Below, one piece after another: positions 1 through 9,857 of a DNA stretch of 64,000 nt (its first letter is position 1; each line of letters begins with the position of its first letter). Under the pieces are notes generated by a model that saw only the letters and a program-made list of their open reading frames with translations, was not told the origin of the DNA and did not search any database. The DNA is from Streptomyces sp. NBC_00654 (GTDB lineage: Bacteria > Actinomycetota > Actinomycetes > Streptomycetales > Streptomycetaceae). The position numbers and the translations under genes are program-made. The stretch lies in contig NZ_JAPEOB010000001.1 of the NCBI RefSeq assembly GCF_026341775.1, forward strand, positions 1,612,001 to 1,676,000, read 5' to 3'.

Positions 1-2364
1 CAGGACATCGCCCCGGCCGCCCGGGACCTGGTCGCCGACGGCTCCTCGGTGAACTGGGCGGTCGACGCGCTGCCCGCCACCTTCAACGCCTTCCAGGCGG
101 ACGCCGACAGCACCACCGCACGCATCGCCGGAGCGGTGCTGCCCTCCCTCTTCCCGCTGGACGTGACCGGCAGGCCCCGGCTCAACCCGGACTATCTGGA
201 GTCGGCGAAGGTCATCGGGCGCGAGCCCAAGCAGGTCGTGCTCTACAAGCTCAACCAGCAGGCGGTGTGGAGCAACGGCCGGGAGATCGGGGCGCCCGAC
301 TTCGTCGCCCAGTGGCGCGCGCTGAGCGGCAAGGACTCGGCGTTCTGGACCGCCCGCAACGCGGGCTACGACCGGATCGAGAAGATCGAGCGCGGCGCCG
401 ACGACCTCCAGGTCCGGGTCACCTTCTCCAAGCCGTACGCGGACTGGCGCGCGCTGTTCTCGCCGCTGTACCCGAAGGAGGTGACCGGTTCCCCGGACGC
501 CTTCAACGACGGCGCGCGCACCTCGCTCAAGACCTCGGCGGGACCGTTCCGGCTGCGCAGCGTGAGCAAGGAGGAGGGGACCGTCACGCTCGCGCGCGAC
601 CCGCGCTGGTGGGGCGACGAGGCGAAGCTCGACACGCTCGTCCTCCGTGCCGTCAAGCCCCAGGAACGCGCCAAGGCCCTCGCCGACGGCACCCTGGACA
701 TCGCCGACGTCGACCCGGCCGCGGCGCACCGTATCGCCCTGGCCGCCCGGGACGGGGGCGCGGCCGGGCAGCCGCTCACGCACGGCCCCGGGTCCGGCAT
801 GACGCCCGCCGACGCCCTGCGCTCCTGGGCCCTGGCGCACGGCTCGGACGAGGAGGAGGCGGAGAGCGCCCAGGCCGCCAGGGAACGGAACAGGGTGGCC
901 GCGGCGGCGTACGGGGCCGAGCAGAAGGCCCTGCGCGGCTATGCCGTCCGCAAATCCCTGGAGCCCGCCTACACCCAGCTCGCGCTGAACGGCGAGACCG
1001 GGCCGCTCGCGGACGACCGGGTACGCCGGGCGGTGGCCCGCGCCCTGGACCGCCAGGAGCTGGCCGACACCGTACTGGCGCCGCTCGGGCTCCCCGCGAA
1101 CCCGCCCGGCAGTCACCTGGCCCTCGCCGGACAGCCCGGGTACAAGGACGGCAGCGGCGCACTCGGCGACCAGAACACCAAGGAGGCCCAGGCGCTGCTG
1201 GCCGACGCGGGCTGGACCCGGGGCGGCGCCGCCCAGAAACCCAAGGACACCAAGGCGGGCAGCGAGGCGGAGAAGGAGAAGGAGAAGGGAGGGACGGCGG
1301 AGAAGGAGGGGGCGGCCGGGGAGAAGCCCGATGCCGGGAAGAAGACCGAGGACGGCGCGGGGGGCAAGCCCTCGGACAAGGCGGCGGACAGGACACAGGA
1401 CACGGCGGAGAGGAAGGCCGCGGACAAGGAGAAGGGGGACGCGGGCAGGAAGGACGAGTCCGCCTCCGACGAGGGCACCTACATCGTCGGCGAGGACAAC
1501 AAGCCGGGCGACGGACCGGGCGACGGGCCGGGCACCGCGAGCGGCTCCCGGCCGGGCGCCGCCGTCCACATCCTCGCACCCGCCCCCGCCGCGGCCGCCC
1601 AGAGCGCCGCCCTCCTGCGCCAGGCCGGAGCCCTCGTGGACGCGAAGCCCGCGTCGGGTACGGAGGCCAGGGCCGACGGTGCCGCCGAGGAGAAGCCCTC
1701 CAGGGTCAGCGCCCAGGACAAGCAGCCGGGCGGCGCCGCCGGCGCGTACGCCCCCGTGGGCACCGCCGCACCGGCCCCCGCCTCGGTGCGGGGACCGCTC
1801 GGCAAGGAGGGCAAGACGCTGACCCTGCGCTTCGTCCTCCCGTCGGGGCCCGGCTCCCAGCCGCTGCGCAGCGTCGGCGAGAAGATCGCGGCGATGCTGG
1901 ACTCGATCGGCATCGGCACGGAGATCACCAAGGTCCCCGACGACAGCTACTTCAAGGACCACATCGCCTCCGGCGACTACGACCTGGCGCTGTACTCCTG
2001 GCCCGCCACCGCCTACCCGGCGACCGACGGACGCCCGATCTACGCCAAGCCCGAGCCGGCCACCGACGGATCGCTGCTCGTCGAGCAGAACTACACCCGG
2101 GTCGGCACCGACCACATCGACCAGCTCTTCGACCAGGCGGTCTCCGAGCTCGACGAGGACGCCGCCCGGGACCTGATGAAGCAGGCGGACGCACGGATCT
2201 GGGCGGCCGCCGGATCCATTCCGCTCTATCAGCGACCGCAGCTCGTGGCGGTCGACAAGAAGCTCGCGAACATCGGTGCCTTCGGCTTCGCCGCACCCCG
2301 CTACCAGGACATCGGTTTCAAGAAGCCGCAAGCGGCGGGTTCCCCCGCGAATCGTAGGAAGTAG
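1..2364 (+). CDS. Family-5 solute-binding protein, LpqW-like (5' partial)
   Basis: The frame is open from base 1, so the start lies outside the window; 787 residues are visible. It reads as a family-5 (peptide/nickel type) extracytoplasmic solute-binding protein. An early 'WSNGREIGAPDF' block matches the family pattern, and the closing part (around residues 610-775) carries the second half of the domain, with 'LYSWPATAYPATD' and 'SIPLYQRPQLV'. Between about residues 411 and 600 there is a low-complexity insertion rich in Lys, Glu, Ala, Gly and Asp that interrupts the fold. No permease or ATPase gene accompanies it. typA follows on the same strand, and in mycobacteria lpqW, a non-transport member of this family that influences lipoglycan synthesis, sits beside typA. 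The LpqW link is inferred from family and position. A terminator hairpin follows at 2407. Confidence 0.85.
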   Translation, partial: QDIAPAARDLVADGSSVNWAVDALPATFNAFQADADSTTARIAGAVLPSLFPLDVTGRPRLNPDYLESAKVIGREPKQVVLYKLNQQAVWSNGREIGAPDFVAQWRALSGKDSAFWTARNAGYDRIEKIERGADDLQVRVTFSKPYADWRALFSPLYPKEVTGSPDAFNDGARTSLKTSAGPFRLRSVSKEEGTVTLARDPRWWGDEAKLDTLVLRAVKPQERAKALADGTLDIADVDPAAAHRIALAARDGGAAGQPLTHGPGSGMTPADALRSWALAHGSDEEEAESAQAARERNRVAAAAYGAEQKALRGYAVRKSLEPAYTQLALNGETGPLADDRVRRAVARALDRQELADTVLAPLGLPANPPGSHLALAGQPGYKDGSGALGDQNTKEAQALLADAGWTRGGAAQKPKDTKAGSEAEKEKEKGGTAEKEGAAGEKPDAGKKTEDGAGGKPSDKAADRTQDTAERKAADKEKGDAGRKDESASDEGTYIVGEDNKPGDGPGDGPGTASGSRPGAAVHILAPAPAAAAQSAALLRQAGALVDAKPASGTEARADGAAEEKPSRVSAQDKQPGGAAGAYAPVGTAAPAPASVRGPLGKEGKTLTLRFVLPSGPGSQPLRSVGEKIAAMLDSIGIGTEITKVPDDSYFKDHIASGDYDLALYSWPATAYPATDGRPIYAKPEPATDGSLLVEQNYTRVGTDHIDQLFDQAVSELDEDAARDLMKQADARIWAAAGSIPLYQRPQLVAVDKKLANIGAFGFAAPRYQDIGFKKPQAAGSPANRRK

Positions 2365-2406
2365 CAGGTCAAGGCCGTACTCAAAGCTCAGGAGCTGCTC
2401 AATTCC

Positions 2407-2434
2407 CTTGCCCGCCGTTTGCCCGGCGGGCAAG
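2407..2434 (+). terminator. Hairpin terminator after the LpqW-like gene
   Basis: An 11-bp perfect stem (2407-2417 with 2424-2434, arm CTTGCCCGCCG) closes a 6-nt loop 43 bases after the stop codon. There is no long T-tract, which is normal for this genus. It separates the LpqW-like gene from typA. Confidence 0.7.
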
Positions 2435-2721
2435 GTGGTGTCCGTCCCGACCCGGGCTGTTCACCTCCCCCACACCCCCTGATCCACCCTTTTCACCCGG
2501 TTGCCGAGCAGCCGGCCAGTGACCTGATACGGGCTGAATATCGGCTGAATATCGGCTGAATCCCCGTGGAAGAGCGGCCTCGCGGAACGGGCCGGGAAGC
2601 CCGCGACGCGCCGGGCCCGTACCATTGGACGAGCCGTGGCGTGTCCGCCCGGCGGGCGTACGAGGACTCGAGACCGACTGAGACGCCTGATCCCACGATC
2701 CGAGAGAAGCGCAAGCCACCC
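2435..2721 (+). promoter_or_regulatory. typA upstream region with three direct repeats
   Basis: This stretch has no gene that I can support. It holds three copies of GGCTGAAT at 2532-2539, 2543-2550 and 2554-2561, spaced exactly 11 bp apart. That is one helical turn, a spacing typical of protein-binding repeats. A ribosome-binding sequence (GAGAGAAG) lies just before the typA ATG. No promoter hexamers stand out clearly. The frame stays open upstream of the typA ATG, but that extension has no family similarity. Confidence 0.4.
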
Positions 2722-4570
<1,849 letters not shown>

Positions 4571-4596
<26 letters not shown>

Positions 4597-4655
4597 CCGC
4601 GCCAAGGACGGCTGACCGCACCAAGGACGGCCTCGCGCGCCGAGAACGGCTGACC
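4571..4655 (+). repeat. 19-bp repeats duplicating the typA stop region
   Basis: The unit GCGCCAAGAACGGCTGACC, which contains the typA stop codon, occurs at 4580-4598. It recurs at 4599-4617 with one change, as a 13-bp partial copy at 4618-4630, and again at 4637-4655. A 28-bp segment at 4571-4598 recurs at 4628-4655 with a single mismatch, an offset of 57 bp (three units). The extra copies are noncoding and end before the terminator. Confidence 0.85.
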
Positions 4656-4672
4656 TCGCCACGGCGGGCCGA

Positions 4673-4698
4673 GCCCGCTCCGGGTGACCGGAGCGGGC
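4673..4698 (+). terminator. Hairpin terminator after typA
   Basis: A perfect 11-bp stem (GCCCGCTCCGG, 4673-4683 with 4688-4698) with the 4-nt loop GTGA. It lies 77 bases after the typA stop. Confidence 0.75.
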
Positions 4699-4770
4699 GT
4701 TCCGCATGTGTAGATCGTCCGGCGCGGCCAGGGCCTCTTCCGGTCGTACAGTCGGACTTTCGGCACGGGC

Positions 4771-4828
4771 GTTGACAGAAGGTCCGGCCCCCCGCAGAGA
4801 CTGTGGGGGGCCGGACCTTTCCGTCAAC
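4771..4828. terminator. Long inverted-repeat hairpin upstream of first peptide-importer operon
   Basis: A nearly continuous 58-nt inverted repeat. GTTGAC (4771-4776) pairs with GTCAAC (4823-4828). After a short mismatch, 4779-4793 pairs perfectly with 4805-4819, and the inner bases pair to leave a 3-nt loop. TTT follows the GC-rich core. It is probably a second transcriptional barrier between typA and the importer operon. Confidence 0.7.
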
Positions 4829-5163
4829 CATATTTCCTGACCGTGCTGTCCGGATATCGGGCGTCGCTCTCCGGAACATGTGTTAACAGTCCGTTTCGGG
4901 CGTGTCTGTCTGGGATCACTTTGTCCGGATTTCGGGCACACGCGGTGGTCTGATGTTGTCAAACCGAGACCCTTTAAGTGTGGTTTACAGCCCGGCCGTA
5001 CCCAATAGTTGGCTCCATTGAGCTCGGGTCAATGGGTCACGCACTGTGGGGAGTGCCGACTCACGAGCACACTCGGGGCACTGAACGATCACCGTCAGGG
5101 GTGTCGGTGAATCTCTCCAGTGCCCCTCTTGTAGTCAAAAGTGGACTCATGAGGAGGAAACCC
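4829..5163 (+). promoter_or_regulatory. Leader/promoter region of first peptide-importer operon
   Basis: A 335-base region without a convincing gene and A+T-richer than its surroundings. It contains TGTCCGGATATCGGGC at 4847-4862, a shorter relative (GTCCGTTTCGGGC) near 4889-4901, and TGTCCGGATTTCGGGC at 4922-4937. The outer two match at 15 of 16 positions. An inverted repeat, CCATTGA/TCAATGG, sits at 5015-5035. The strong ribosome-binding site GAGGAGG at 5151-5157 serves the ATG at 5164. The operon promoter should lie here, but I could not fix the -10/-35 elements. Confidence 0.5.
5015..5035. promoter_or_regulatory. Inverted repeat CCATTGA-N7-TCAATGG
   Basis: Perfect 7-bp arms (5015-5021 and 5029-5035) about 130 bp upstream of the first peptide-binding lipoprotein gene. 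The same core (CATTGA...TCAATG) recurs upstream of the second operon at 11111-11127, which suggests a shared operator. Confidence 0.45.
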
Positions 5164-6780
5164 ATGCGCGGTGCCAAGAGCGCCAAGTGGGTCGCGGGAG
5201 CGGCAATCATCGCCCTGGCCGCGACTGCCTGTGGTGGCGGCGACAGTGACGAAGGCAAGAAGAACACGTCGGGACAGCCCGCCGGGTACGTCTCGATCGA
5301 CGTCGGCGAGCCGCAGAAGCCTCTGATGCCGGCCGACACGAACGAGAGCAACGGCTCCTACGTCATCCAGTCGCTGTTCACGCAGCTGCTGGACTTCGAC
5401 GACAAGGGCGACATCGTTCTCACGAACGCCGAGTCCGTCGAGACCAAGGACTCCAAGACGTGGACCGTCAAGCTCAAGAAGGGCTGGAAGTTCCACAACG
5501 GTGAGGCCGTCACCTCGCAGTCGTACATCGACGCGTGGAACTGGTACGCCAACGTCAAGAACGCCCAGCAGAACGCGTTCTGGTTCTCGGACATCAAGGG
5601 CTACGCGGACGTCCACCCGGACAAGGGTGACCCGAAGGCCGAGGCCATGTCCGGTCTGAAGGCCGTGGACGACACCACGTTCACGATCGAGCTGACGGAG
5701 AAGGTCCCGTACTTCAACTACAAGCTCGGCTACGCGACGTTCGCGCCGCTGCCCAAGGTCTTCTACGACGACCCGAAGGCGTTCGGCCAGAAGCCGATCG
5801 GTAACGGCCCGTACTCGTTCGAGAAGTGGACCCACAAGAAGCTCATCCAGGTCAAGGCCTTCGATGGGTACCAGGGTCCGAACAAGGCTGCCAACAAGGG
5901 CATCCAGTTCAAGAACTACTCGACCGTCGAGGCCGCGTACCAGGACGTCCTCTCCGGCAACCTGGACATGATCCGCCAGGTCGGTCCGAAGGACCTCCCG
6001 AAGTACAAGACGGACCTCGGTGACGGCGCGATCGAGCAGCCGTACGCCGCGATCCAGTCGCTGAACCCGGCGTTCTACTCCAAGACGTTCAAGGACATCG
6101 ACCCCAAGGTTCTCCAGGGTCTGTCCATGGCGATCGACCGTGACACGATCACGAAGACCGTCCTGAACGGCACCCGCACCCCGGCGACGAGCTTCACGCC
6201 CCCGCAGGTCAAGGGCAACCAGACGCTCGAATCGGACATCCTGAAGTACAACCCGACCAAGGCGAAGCAGCTGATCAAGGACGGCGGCGGCGTCCCTGAG
6301 AACAAGATCTTCATCCAGTACAACGCCGACGGTGGGCACAAGGAGTGGGTGACCGCTGTCTGCGAGTCCATCCGCAACGCCACCGGGGTCGACTGCGTGG
6401 GCGACGCCAAGCCCGACTTCCCGACCGACCTCGAGGCTCGTGACAACGACGAGGTCAAGGGCTTCTACCGCGGTGGCTGGGTGGCCGACTACCCGGTCAA
6501 CGTGAACTTCCTCAAGGAGCTCTACCACTCCAAGGCGGAGTCCAACAACGGCCGCTTCAACGACAAGGAAATCGACGACCTGATGGCGAAGGGGGACAAG
6601 GCCGACTCGCTCGAGGCCTCGGTCGCCGCCTACCAGGAGGTCGAGAAGAAGCTCGTCGAGAAGATGCCGGCCATTCCGCTCTGGTACTACGCCATCAACG
6701 GCGGCCACGGCAAGAACGTCGACAACGTCAAGGTCGACTTCCACGGTGACCTCGAACTGACCGGCGTCACCACCAAGTAG
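5164..6780 (+). CDS. Oligopeptide ABC transporter, substrate-binding lipoprotein (operon 1)
   Basis: A 538-aa family-5 solute-binding lipoprotein. The signal peptide MRGAKSAKWVAGAAI ends in a lipobox-like ATAC, with Cys23 as the lipidated residue. Family blocks include 'WKFHNGEAVTSQSYIDAW' (residues near 110-127), 'PIGNGPYSFEKW' and 'MPAIPLWYY' near the C-terminus. It should capture peptides outside the membrane and deliver them to the permeases encoded at 6912 and 7834. ATG 5164 is preceded at ideal distance by GAGGAGG; in-frame starts further upstream lack a signal sequence. A hairpin at 6851 lies between this gene and the permease. It is paralogous to the lipoprotein at 11146. The exact substrate cannot be read from sequence. 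Confidence 0.93.
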   Translation: MRGAKSAKWVAGAAIIALAATACGGGDSDEGKKNTSGQPAGYVSIDVGEPQKPLMPADTNESNGSYVIQSLFTQLLDFDDKGDIVLTNAESVETKDSKTWTVKLKKGWKFHNGEAVTSQSYIDAWNWYANVKNAQQNAFWFSDIKGYADVHPDKGDPKAEAMSGLKAVDDTTFTIELTEKVPYFNYKLGYATFAPLPKVFYDDPKAFGQKPIGNGPYSFEKWTHKKLIQVKAFDGYQGPNKAANKGIQFKNYSTVEAAYQDVLSGNLDMIRQVGPKDLPKYKTDLGDGAIEQPYAAIQSLNPAFYSKTFKDIDPKVLQGLSMAIDRDTITKTVLNGTRTPATSFTPPQVKGNQTLESDILKYNPTKAKQLIKDGGGVPENKIFIQYNADGGHKEWVTAVCESIRNATGVDCVGDAKPDFPTDLEARDNDEVKGFYRGGWVADYPVNVNFLKELYHSKAESNNGRFNDKEIDDLMAKGDKADSLEASVAAYQEVEKKLVEKMPAIPLWYYAINGGHGKNVDNVKVDFHGDLELTGVTTK

Positions 6781-6850
6781 TACGCCGGCGGGTCATTTCC
6801 CCACTTGGCCGTTATCCGGTACAGCTGCCCCTCAGCGGTGCCGGAGGCTC

Positions 6851-6880
6851 GGGGGTCGTCTCTGCGAAGAGGCGGCCCCC
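6851..6880 (+). terminator. Attenuator-like hairpin between binding-protein and permease genes, operon 1
   Basis: A 12-bp stem with two G-T pairs (6851-6862 with 6869-6880) and a 6-nt loop, in the 131-base gap after the lipoprotein gene. Such hairpins commonly reduce read-through so that binding protein is made in excess. The second operon has one at the same place. Confidence 0.55.
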
Positions 6881-6911
6881 GCGCCGCAGTTATCCCCACA
6901 CGGAGGCACCC

Positions 6912-7841
6912 ATGGGGCGCTATGTCGCACGACGACTGCTCCAGATGATCCCGGTCTTCCTCGGGTCGACCCTGCTGGTCTTCCTGATGATGTACGCACT
7001 GCCCGGCGACCCCGTCAGAGCGCTGGCCGGTGAACAGCATGTCGATCCCTCTCAGATCGCCGCGCTGAAGGCGGAGTACGGGCTCGACAAGCCGATCTGG
7101 CAGCAGTATTTGAACTACCTGGGCAATCTGTTCCAGGGCGATTTCGGCACGCAGATCGGAACGCAGCGTCCGGTCTCCGAAGTCATCGCCGACGCCTACC
7201 CGGTCACGATCCAGTTGGCGCTCTTCGCCTTCGTCTTCACGGTCGTCGCGGGCATCTCCCTCGGCATCATCGCCGGGCTGAAGGCCGAGTCCCTCCGGGA
7301 CCGCGGTCTGCTCGGCCTGACGCTGGTGCTGATCTCCATGCCGTCCTTCGTGCTGGGTTTCCTCGTCCAGTACTTCGTCGCGTTCAAGCTGGGCATCGCG
7401 AACCCGAACGTGAGCATCGACCCGACGCCGACCGAGCTGATCATGCCGGCCATCGTCCTGGCGTCGCTGTCCCTCGCCTATGTGGCCCGTCTGACGCGTA
7501 CCTCGGTCGCGGAGAACATCCGCGCCGACTACATGCGCACGGCCGTCGCCAAGGGCCTGCCGCGCCGCCGCGTCATCGGCGTCCACCTGATGCGCAACTC
7601 GCTCATCCCGGTCATCACCTTCCTCGGCACCGACATCGGTGCCCTGATGGGCGGCGCGATCGTGACCGAGGGCATCTTCAACATCAAGGGCGTCGGATCG
7701 CTCGTCTTCGAGGCGCTCGCCAAGCGTGAGGGCGCCACCGTCGTAGGCGTTGTGACGCTGCTCGTCATCGTCTATCTCGTCTGCAGCCTGCTCGTCGACC
7801 TGCTCTACGCGGTCCTGGACCCGAGGATCCGGTATGCCTGA
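6912..7841 (+). CDS. Oligopeptide ABC transporter permease, DppB/OppB type (operon 1)
   Basis: A 309-aa inner-membrane permease. The start 'MGRYVARRLLQMIPVFLGSTLLVF' is the classic OppB/DppB N-terminus, with the first membrane segment at about residues 9-29. The cytoplasmic coupling loop appears as 'DYMRTAVAKGLPRRRVIGVHLMRNSLIP', the EAA motif that contacts the ATPases. The C-terminus ends 'DLLYAVLDPRIRYA', as in the family. ATG 6912 follows GGAGG. It overlaps the next permease gene by 8 bp, implying translational coupling and a heterodimeric channel. Confidence 0.94.
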   Translation: MGRYVARRLLQMIPVFLGSTLLVFLMMYALPGDPVRALAGEQHVDPSQIAALKAEYGLDKPIWQQYLNYLGNLFQGDFGTQIGTQRPVSEVIADAYPVTIQLALFAFVFTVVAGISLGIIAGLKAESLRDRGLLGLTLVLISMPSFVLGFLVQYFVAFKLGIANPNVSIDPTPTELIMPAIVLASLSLAYVARLTRTSVAENIRADYMRTAVAKGLPRRRVIGVHLMRNSLIPVITFLGTDIGALMGGAIVTEGIFNIKGVGSLVFEALAKREGATVVGVVTLLVIVYLVCSLLVDLLYAVLDPRIRYA

Positions 7842-8787
7842 CACCACCGCACTCAAGAGCACCGACGCTCCGGCCACCGGCGTGGAGGCGCCCGCCCTGA
7901 CGGACTCCGGGCCCGCTCCCGGCAAGCCGCGCAGCCTCTGGTCCGACGCCTGGCACGATCTGCGCCGCAACCCGCTGTTCATCATCTCGATGGCGCTGAT
8001 CCTGCTGCTCGCCGTCATGGCGATCTTCCCGGGCCTGTTCACCAGCGCCTCGCCGCGGGACGCCAATCTGGCCGAGCACTACCTCCAGCACCCGAAGTGG
8101 GGCAACTTCTTCGCCCCCGACTGGCTCGGCTACGACGTTCAGGGCCGTTCGATCTACGCGCGTGTCGTGTACGGGGCCCGAGCCTCCATCACCGTCGGTG
8201 TGGTCGTGACCATCGCGGTCACCGTCACCGGCCTGGTGGTCGGCATGATCGCCGGTTACTTCGGCGGCTGGATCGACACGATCCTCTCCCGCATCACCGA
8301 CGTCTTCTTCGGTGTTCCGTTCATCGTCGGCGCCATGGTCATCCTGACCAGCTTCGAGGAGCGCTCGGTCTGGGTCGTGATCCTGTCGATGGCCTTCCTC
8401 GGCTGGACGCAGATCGCCCGTGTCGCCCGCGGCTCGGTCATCACGATCAAGCAGGCCGACTACGTGGTCGCCGCCAAGGCGCTCGGCGCCTCCACCACCC
8501 GGATCCTGACGCGGCACATCCTGCCGAACGCCATCGCTCCGGTGATCGTGGTCGCCACCATCGCGCTCGGCGGCTACATCGCCGCCGAGGCCACCCTGTC
8601 GTTCCTCGGCATCGGTCTCGCCGAGCCGACGGTCTCGTGGGGCATCGATGTGTCCTCCGCGAAGGACCAGCTCCGCAACGCCCCGTACGTCCTGGTCATC
8701 CCCTCGGTGATGGTCTCGGTCACGGTGCTGTCCTTCCTGATGTTCGGCGATGCGGTCCGCAACGCCCTCGACCCCAAGATGCGCTGA
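7834..8787 (+). CDS. Oligopeptide ABC transporter permease, DppC/OppC type (operon 1)
   Basis: A 317-aa permease that pairs with the product at 6912. A 40-residue cytoplasmic N-terminal extension precedes 'SLWSDAWHDLRRNPLFIISMALILLLAV', the conserved OppC N-terminal region and first membrane helix. The EAA loop reads 'DYVVAAKALGASTTRILTRHILPNAI'. The end 'FGDAVRNALDPKMR' is family-typical. It overlaps the upstream gene by 8 bp, and the ATPase gene begins 11 bases downstream. Confidence 0.94.
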   Translation: MPDTTALKSTDAPATGVEAPALTDSGPAPGKPRSLWSDAWHDLRRNPLFIISMALILLLAVMAIFPGLFTSASPRDANLAEHYLQHPKWGNFFAPDWLGYDVQGRSIYARVVYGARASITVGVVVTIAVTVTGLVVGMIAGYFGGWIDTILSRITDVFFGVPFIVGAMVILTSFEERSVWVVILSMAFLGWTQIARVARGSVITIKQADYVVAAKALGASTTRILTRHILPNAIAPVIVVATIALGGYIAAEATLSFLGIGLAEPTVSWGIDVSSAKDQLRNAPYVLVIPSVMVSVTVLSFLMFGDAVRNALDPKMR

Positions 8788-8798
8788 GGGAGGCGTTC

Positions 8799-9857
8799 GT
8801 GACTATCATCGACAAGACGGCACACGTCCCCGAGCCGCGGGATTCCGTCAAGGGCGACGGTCCGCTGCTGGACGTCCGCGATCTGCACGTGGAGTTCCAC
8901 ACCCGCGACGGTGTGGCCAAGGCGGTCAACGGTGTGAACTACACCGTCAGCGCCGGCGAGACGCTCGCGGTGCTCGGCGAGTCCGGTTCCGGCAAGTCCG
9001 TGACCGCGCAGACCATCATGGGCATCCTCGACATGCCGCCCGGCAAGATCACCCAGGGTGAGATCCTCTTCCGCGGCCAGGACATGCTCAAGATGTCCAA
9101 CGAGGAGCGCCGGAAGATCCGCGGCCGGAAGATCGCGATGATCTTCCAGGACGCGCTCTCCTCGCTGAACCCGGTCCTGACCGTCGGCTACCAGCTCGGC
9201 GAGATGTTCCGGGTCCACCAGGGCCTGTCCAAGAAGGCCGCCAAGGCCAAGGCCATCGCGCTGATGGACCAGGTCAAGATCCCGGCCGCAGCGGCCCGTA
9301 TCTCCGACTACCCGCACCAGTTCTCCGGCGGTATGCGCCAGCGCATCATGATCGCCATGGCGCTGGCCCTGGAGCCGGACCTGATCATCGCGGACGAGCC
9401 GACCACCGCGCTCGACGTGACGGTGCAGGCCCAGGTCATGGACCTGCTCGCGGAGCTCCAGCGCGAGTACAACATGGGCCTGATCCTGATCACCCACGAC
9501 CTCGGCGTGGTCGCCGACGTCGCGGACAAGATCGCCGTGATGTACGCGGGCCGGATCGTGGAGACGGCACCGGTCGGCGAGCTGTACAGCCGCCCGGCCC
9601 ACCCCTACACCAAGGGTCTGCTGGACTCGATCCCGCGCCTGGACCAGAAGGGCCAGGAGCTCTACGCGATCAAGGGTCTGCCGCCGAACCTCACGCGCAT
9701 CCCCTCCGGCTGTGCGTTCAGCCCGCGGTGCCCGAAGGTGCAGGACATCTGCCGTACGGACACCCCGGCCCTGCTCCCGGTGACCGAGCAGGACGGCACC
9801 GAGCTGGACGGCCGCGGCAGCGCGTGCCACTTCTGGAAGGAGACGATCCATGGCTGA
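8799..9857 (+). CDS. Oligopeptide ABC transporter ATPase, DppD/OppD type (operon 1)
   Basis: A 352-aa ATP-binding subunit that powers import. Walker A is GESGSGKS, the signature is 'FSGGMRQRI', Walker B is '[12 protein letters not shown]', and the switch histidine is in 'LILITHDLG'. The oligopeptide C-terminal domain follows ('GLPPNLTRIPSGCAFSPRCP'), whose Cys-rich end can carry an Fe-S cluster in relatives. I chose GTG 8799 (VTIIDKTAH) because GAGGGAGG stands just upstream and earlier in-frame codons overlap the permease gene. It overlaps the next ATPase gene by 8 bp. Confidence 0.94.
   Translation: MTIIDKTAHVPEPRDSVKGDGPLLDVRDLHVEFHTRDGVAKAVNGVNYTVSAGETLAVLGESGSGKSVTAQTIMGILDMPPGKITQGEILFRGQDMLKMSNEERRKIRGRKIAMIFQDALSSLNPVLTVGYQLGEMFRVHQGLSKKAAKAKAIALMDQVKIPAAAARISDYPHQFSGGMRQRIMIAMALALEPDLIIADEPTTALDVTVQAQVMDLLAELQREYNMGLILITHDLGVVADVADKIAVMYAGRIVETAPVGELYSRPAHPYTKGLLDSIPRLDQKGQELYAIKGLPPNLTRIPSGCAFSPRCPKVQDICRTDTPALLPVTEQDGTELDGRGSACHFWKETIHG

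Noticed and set aside
4978..5163. Upstream extension of the first binding-lipoprotein gene from GTG 4978
   Set aside because: The extension has no signal-peptide character and overlaps the inverted repeat; ATG 5164 has a perfect ribosome-binding site and begins the lipoprotein signal.
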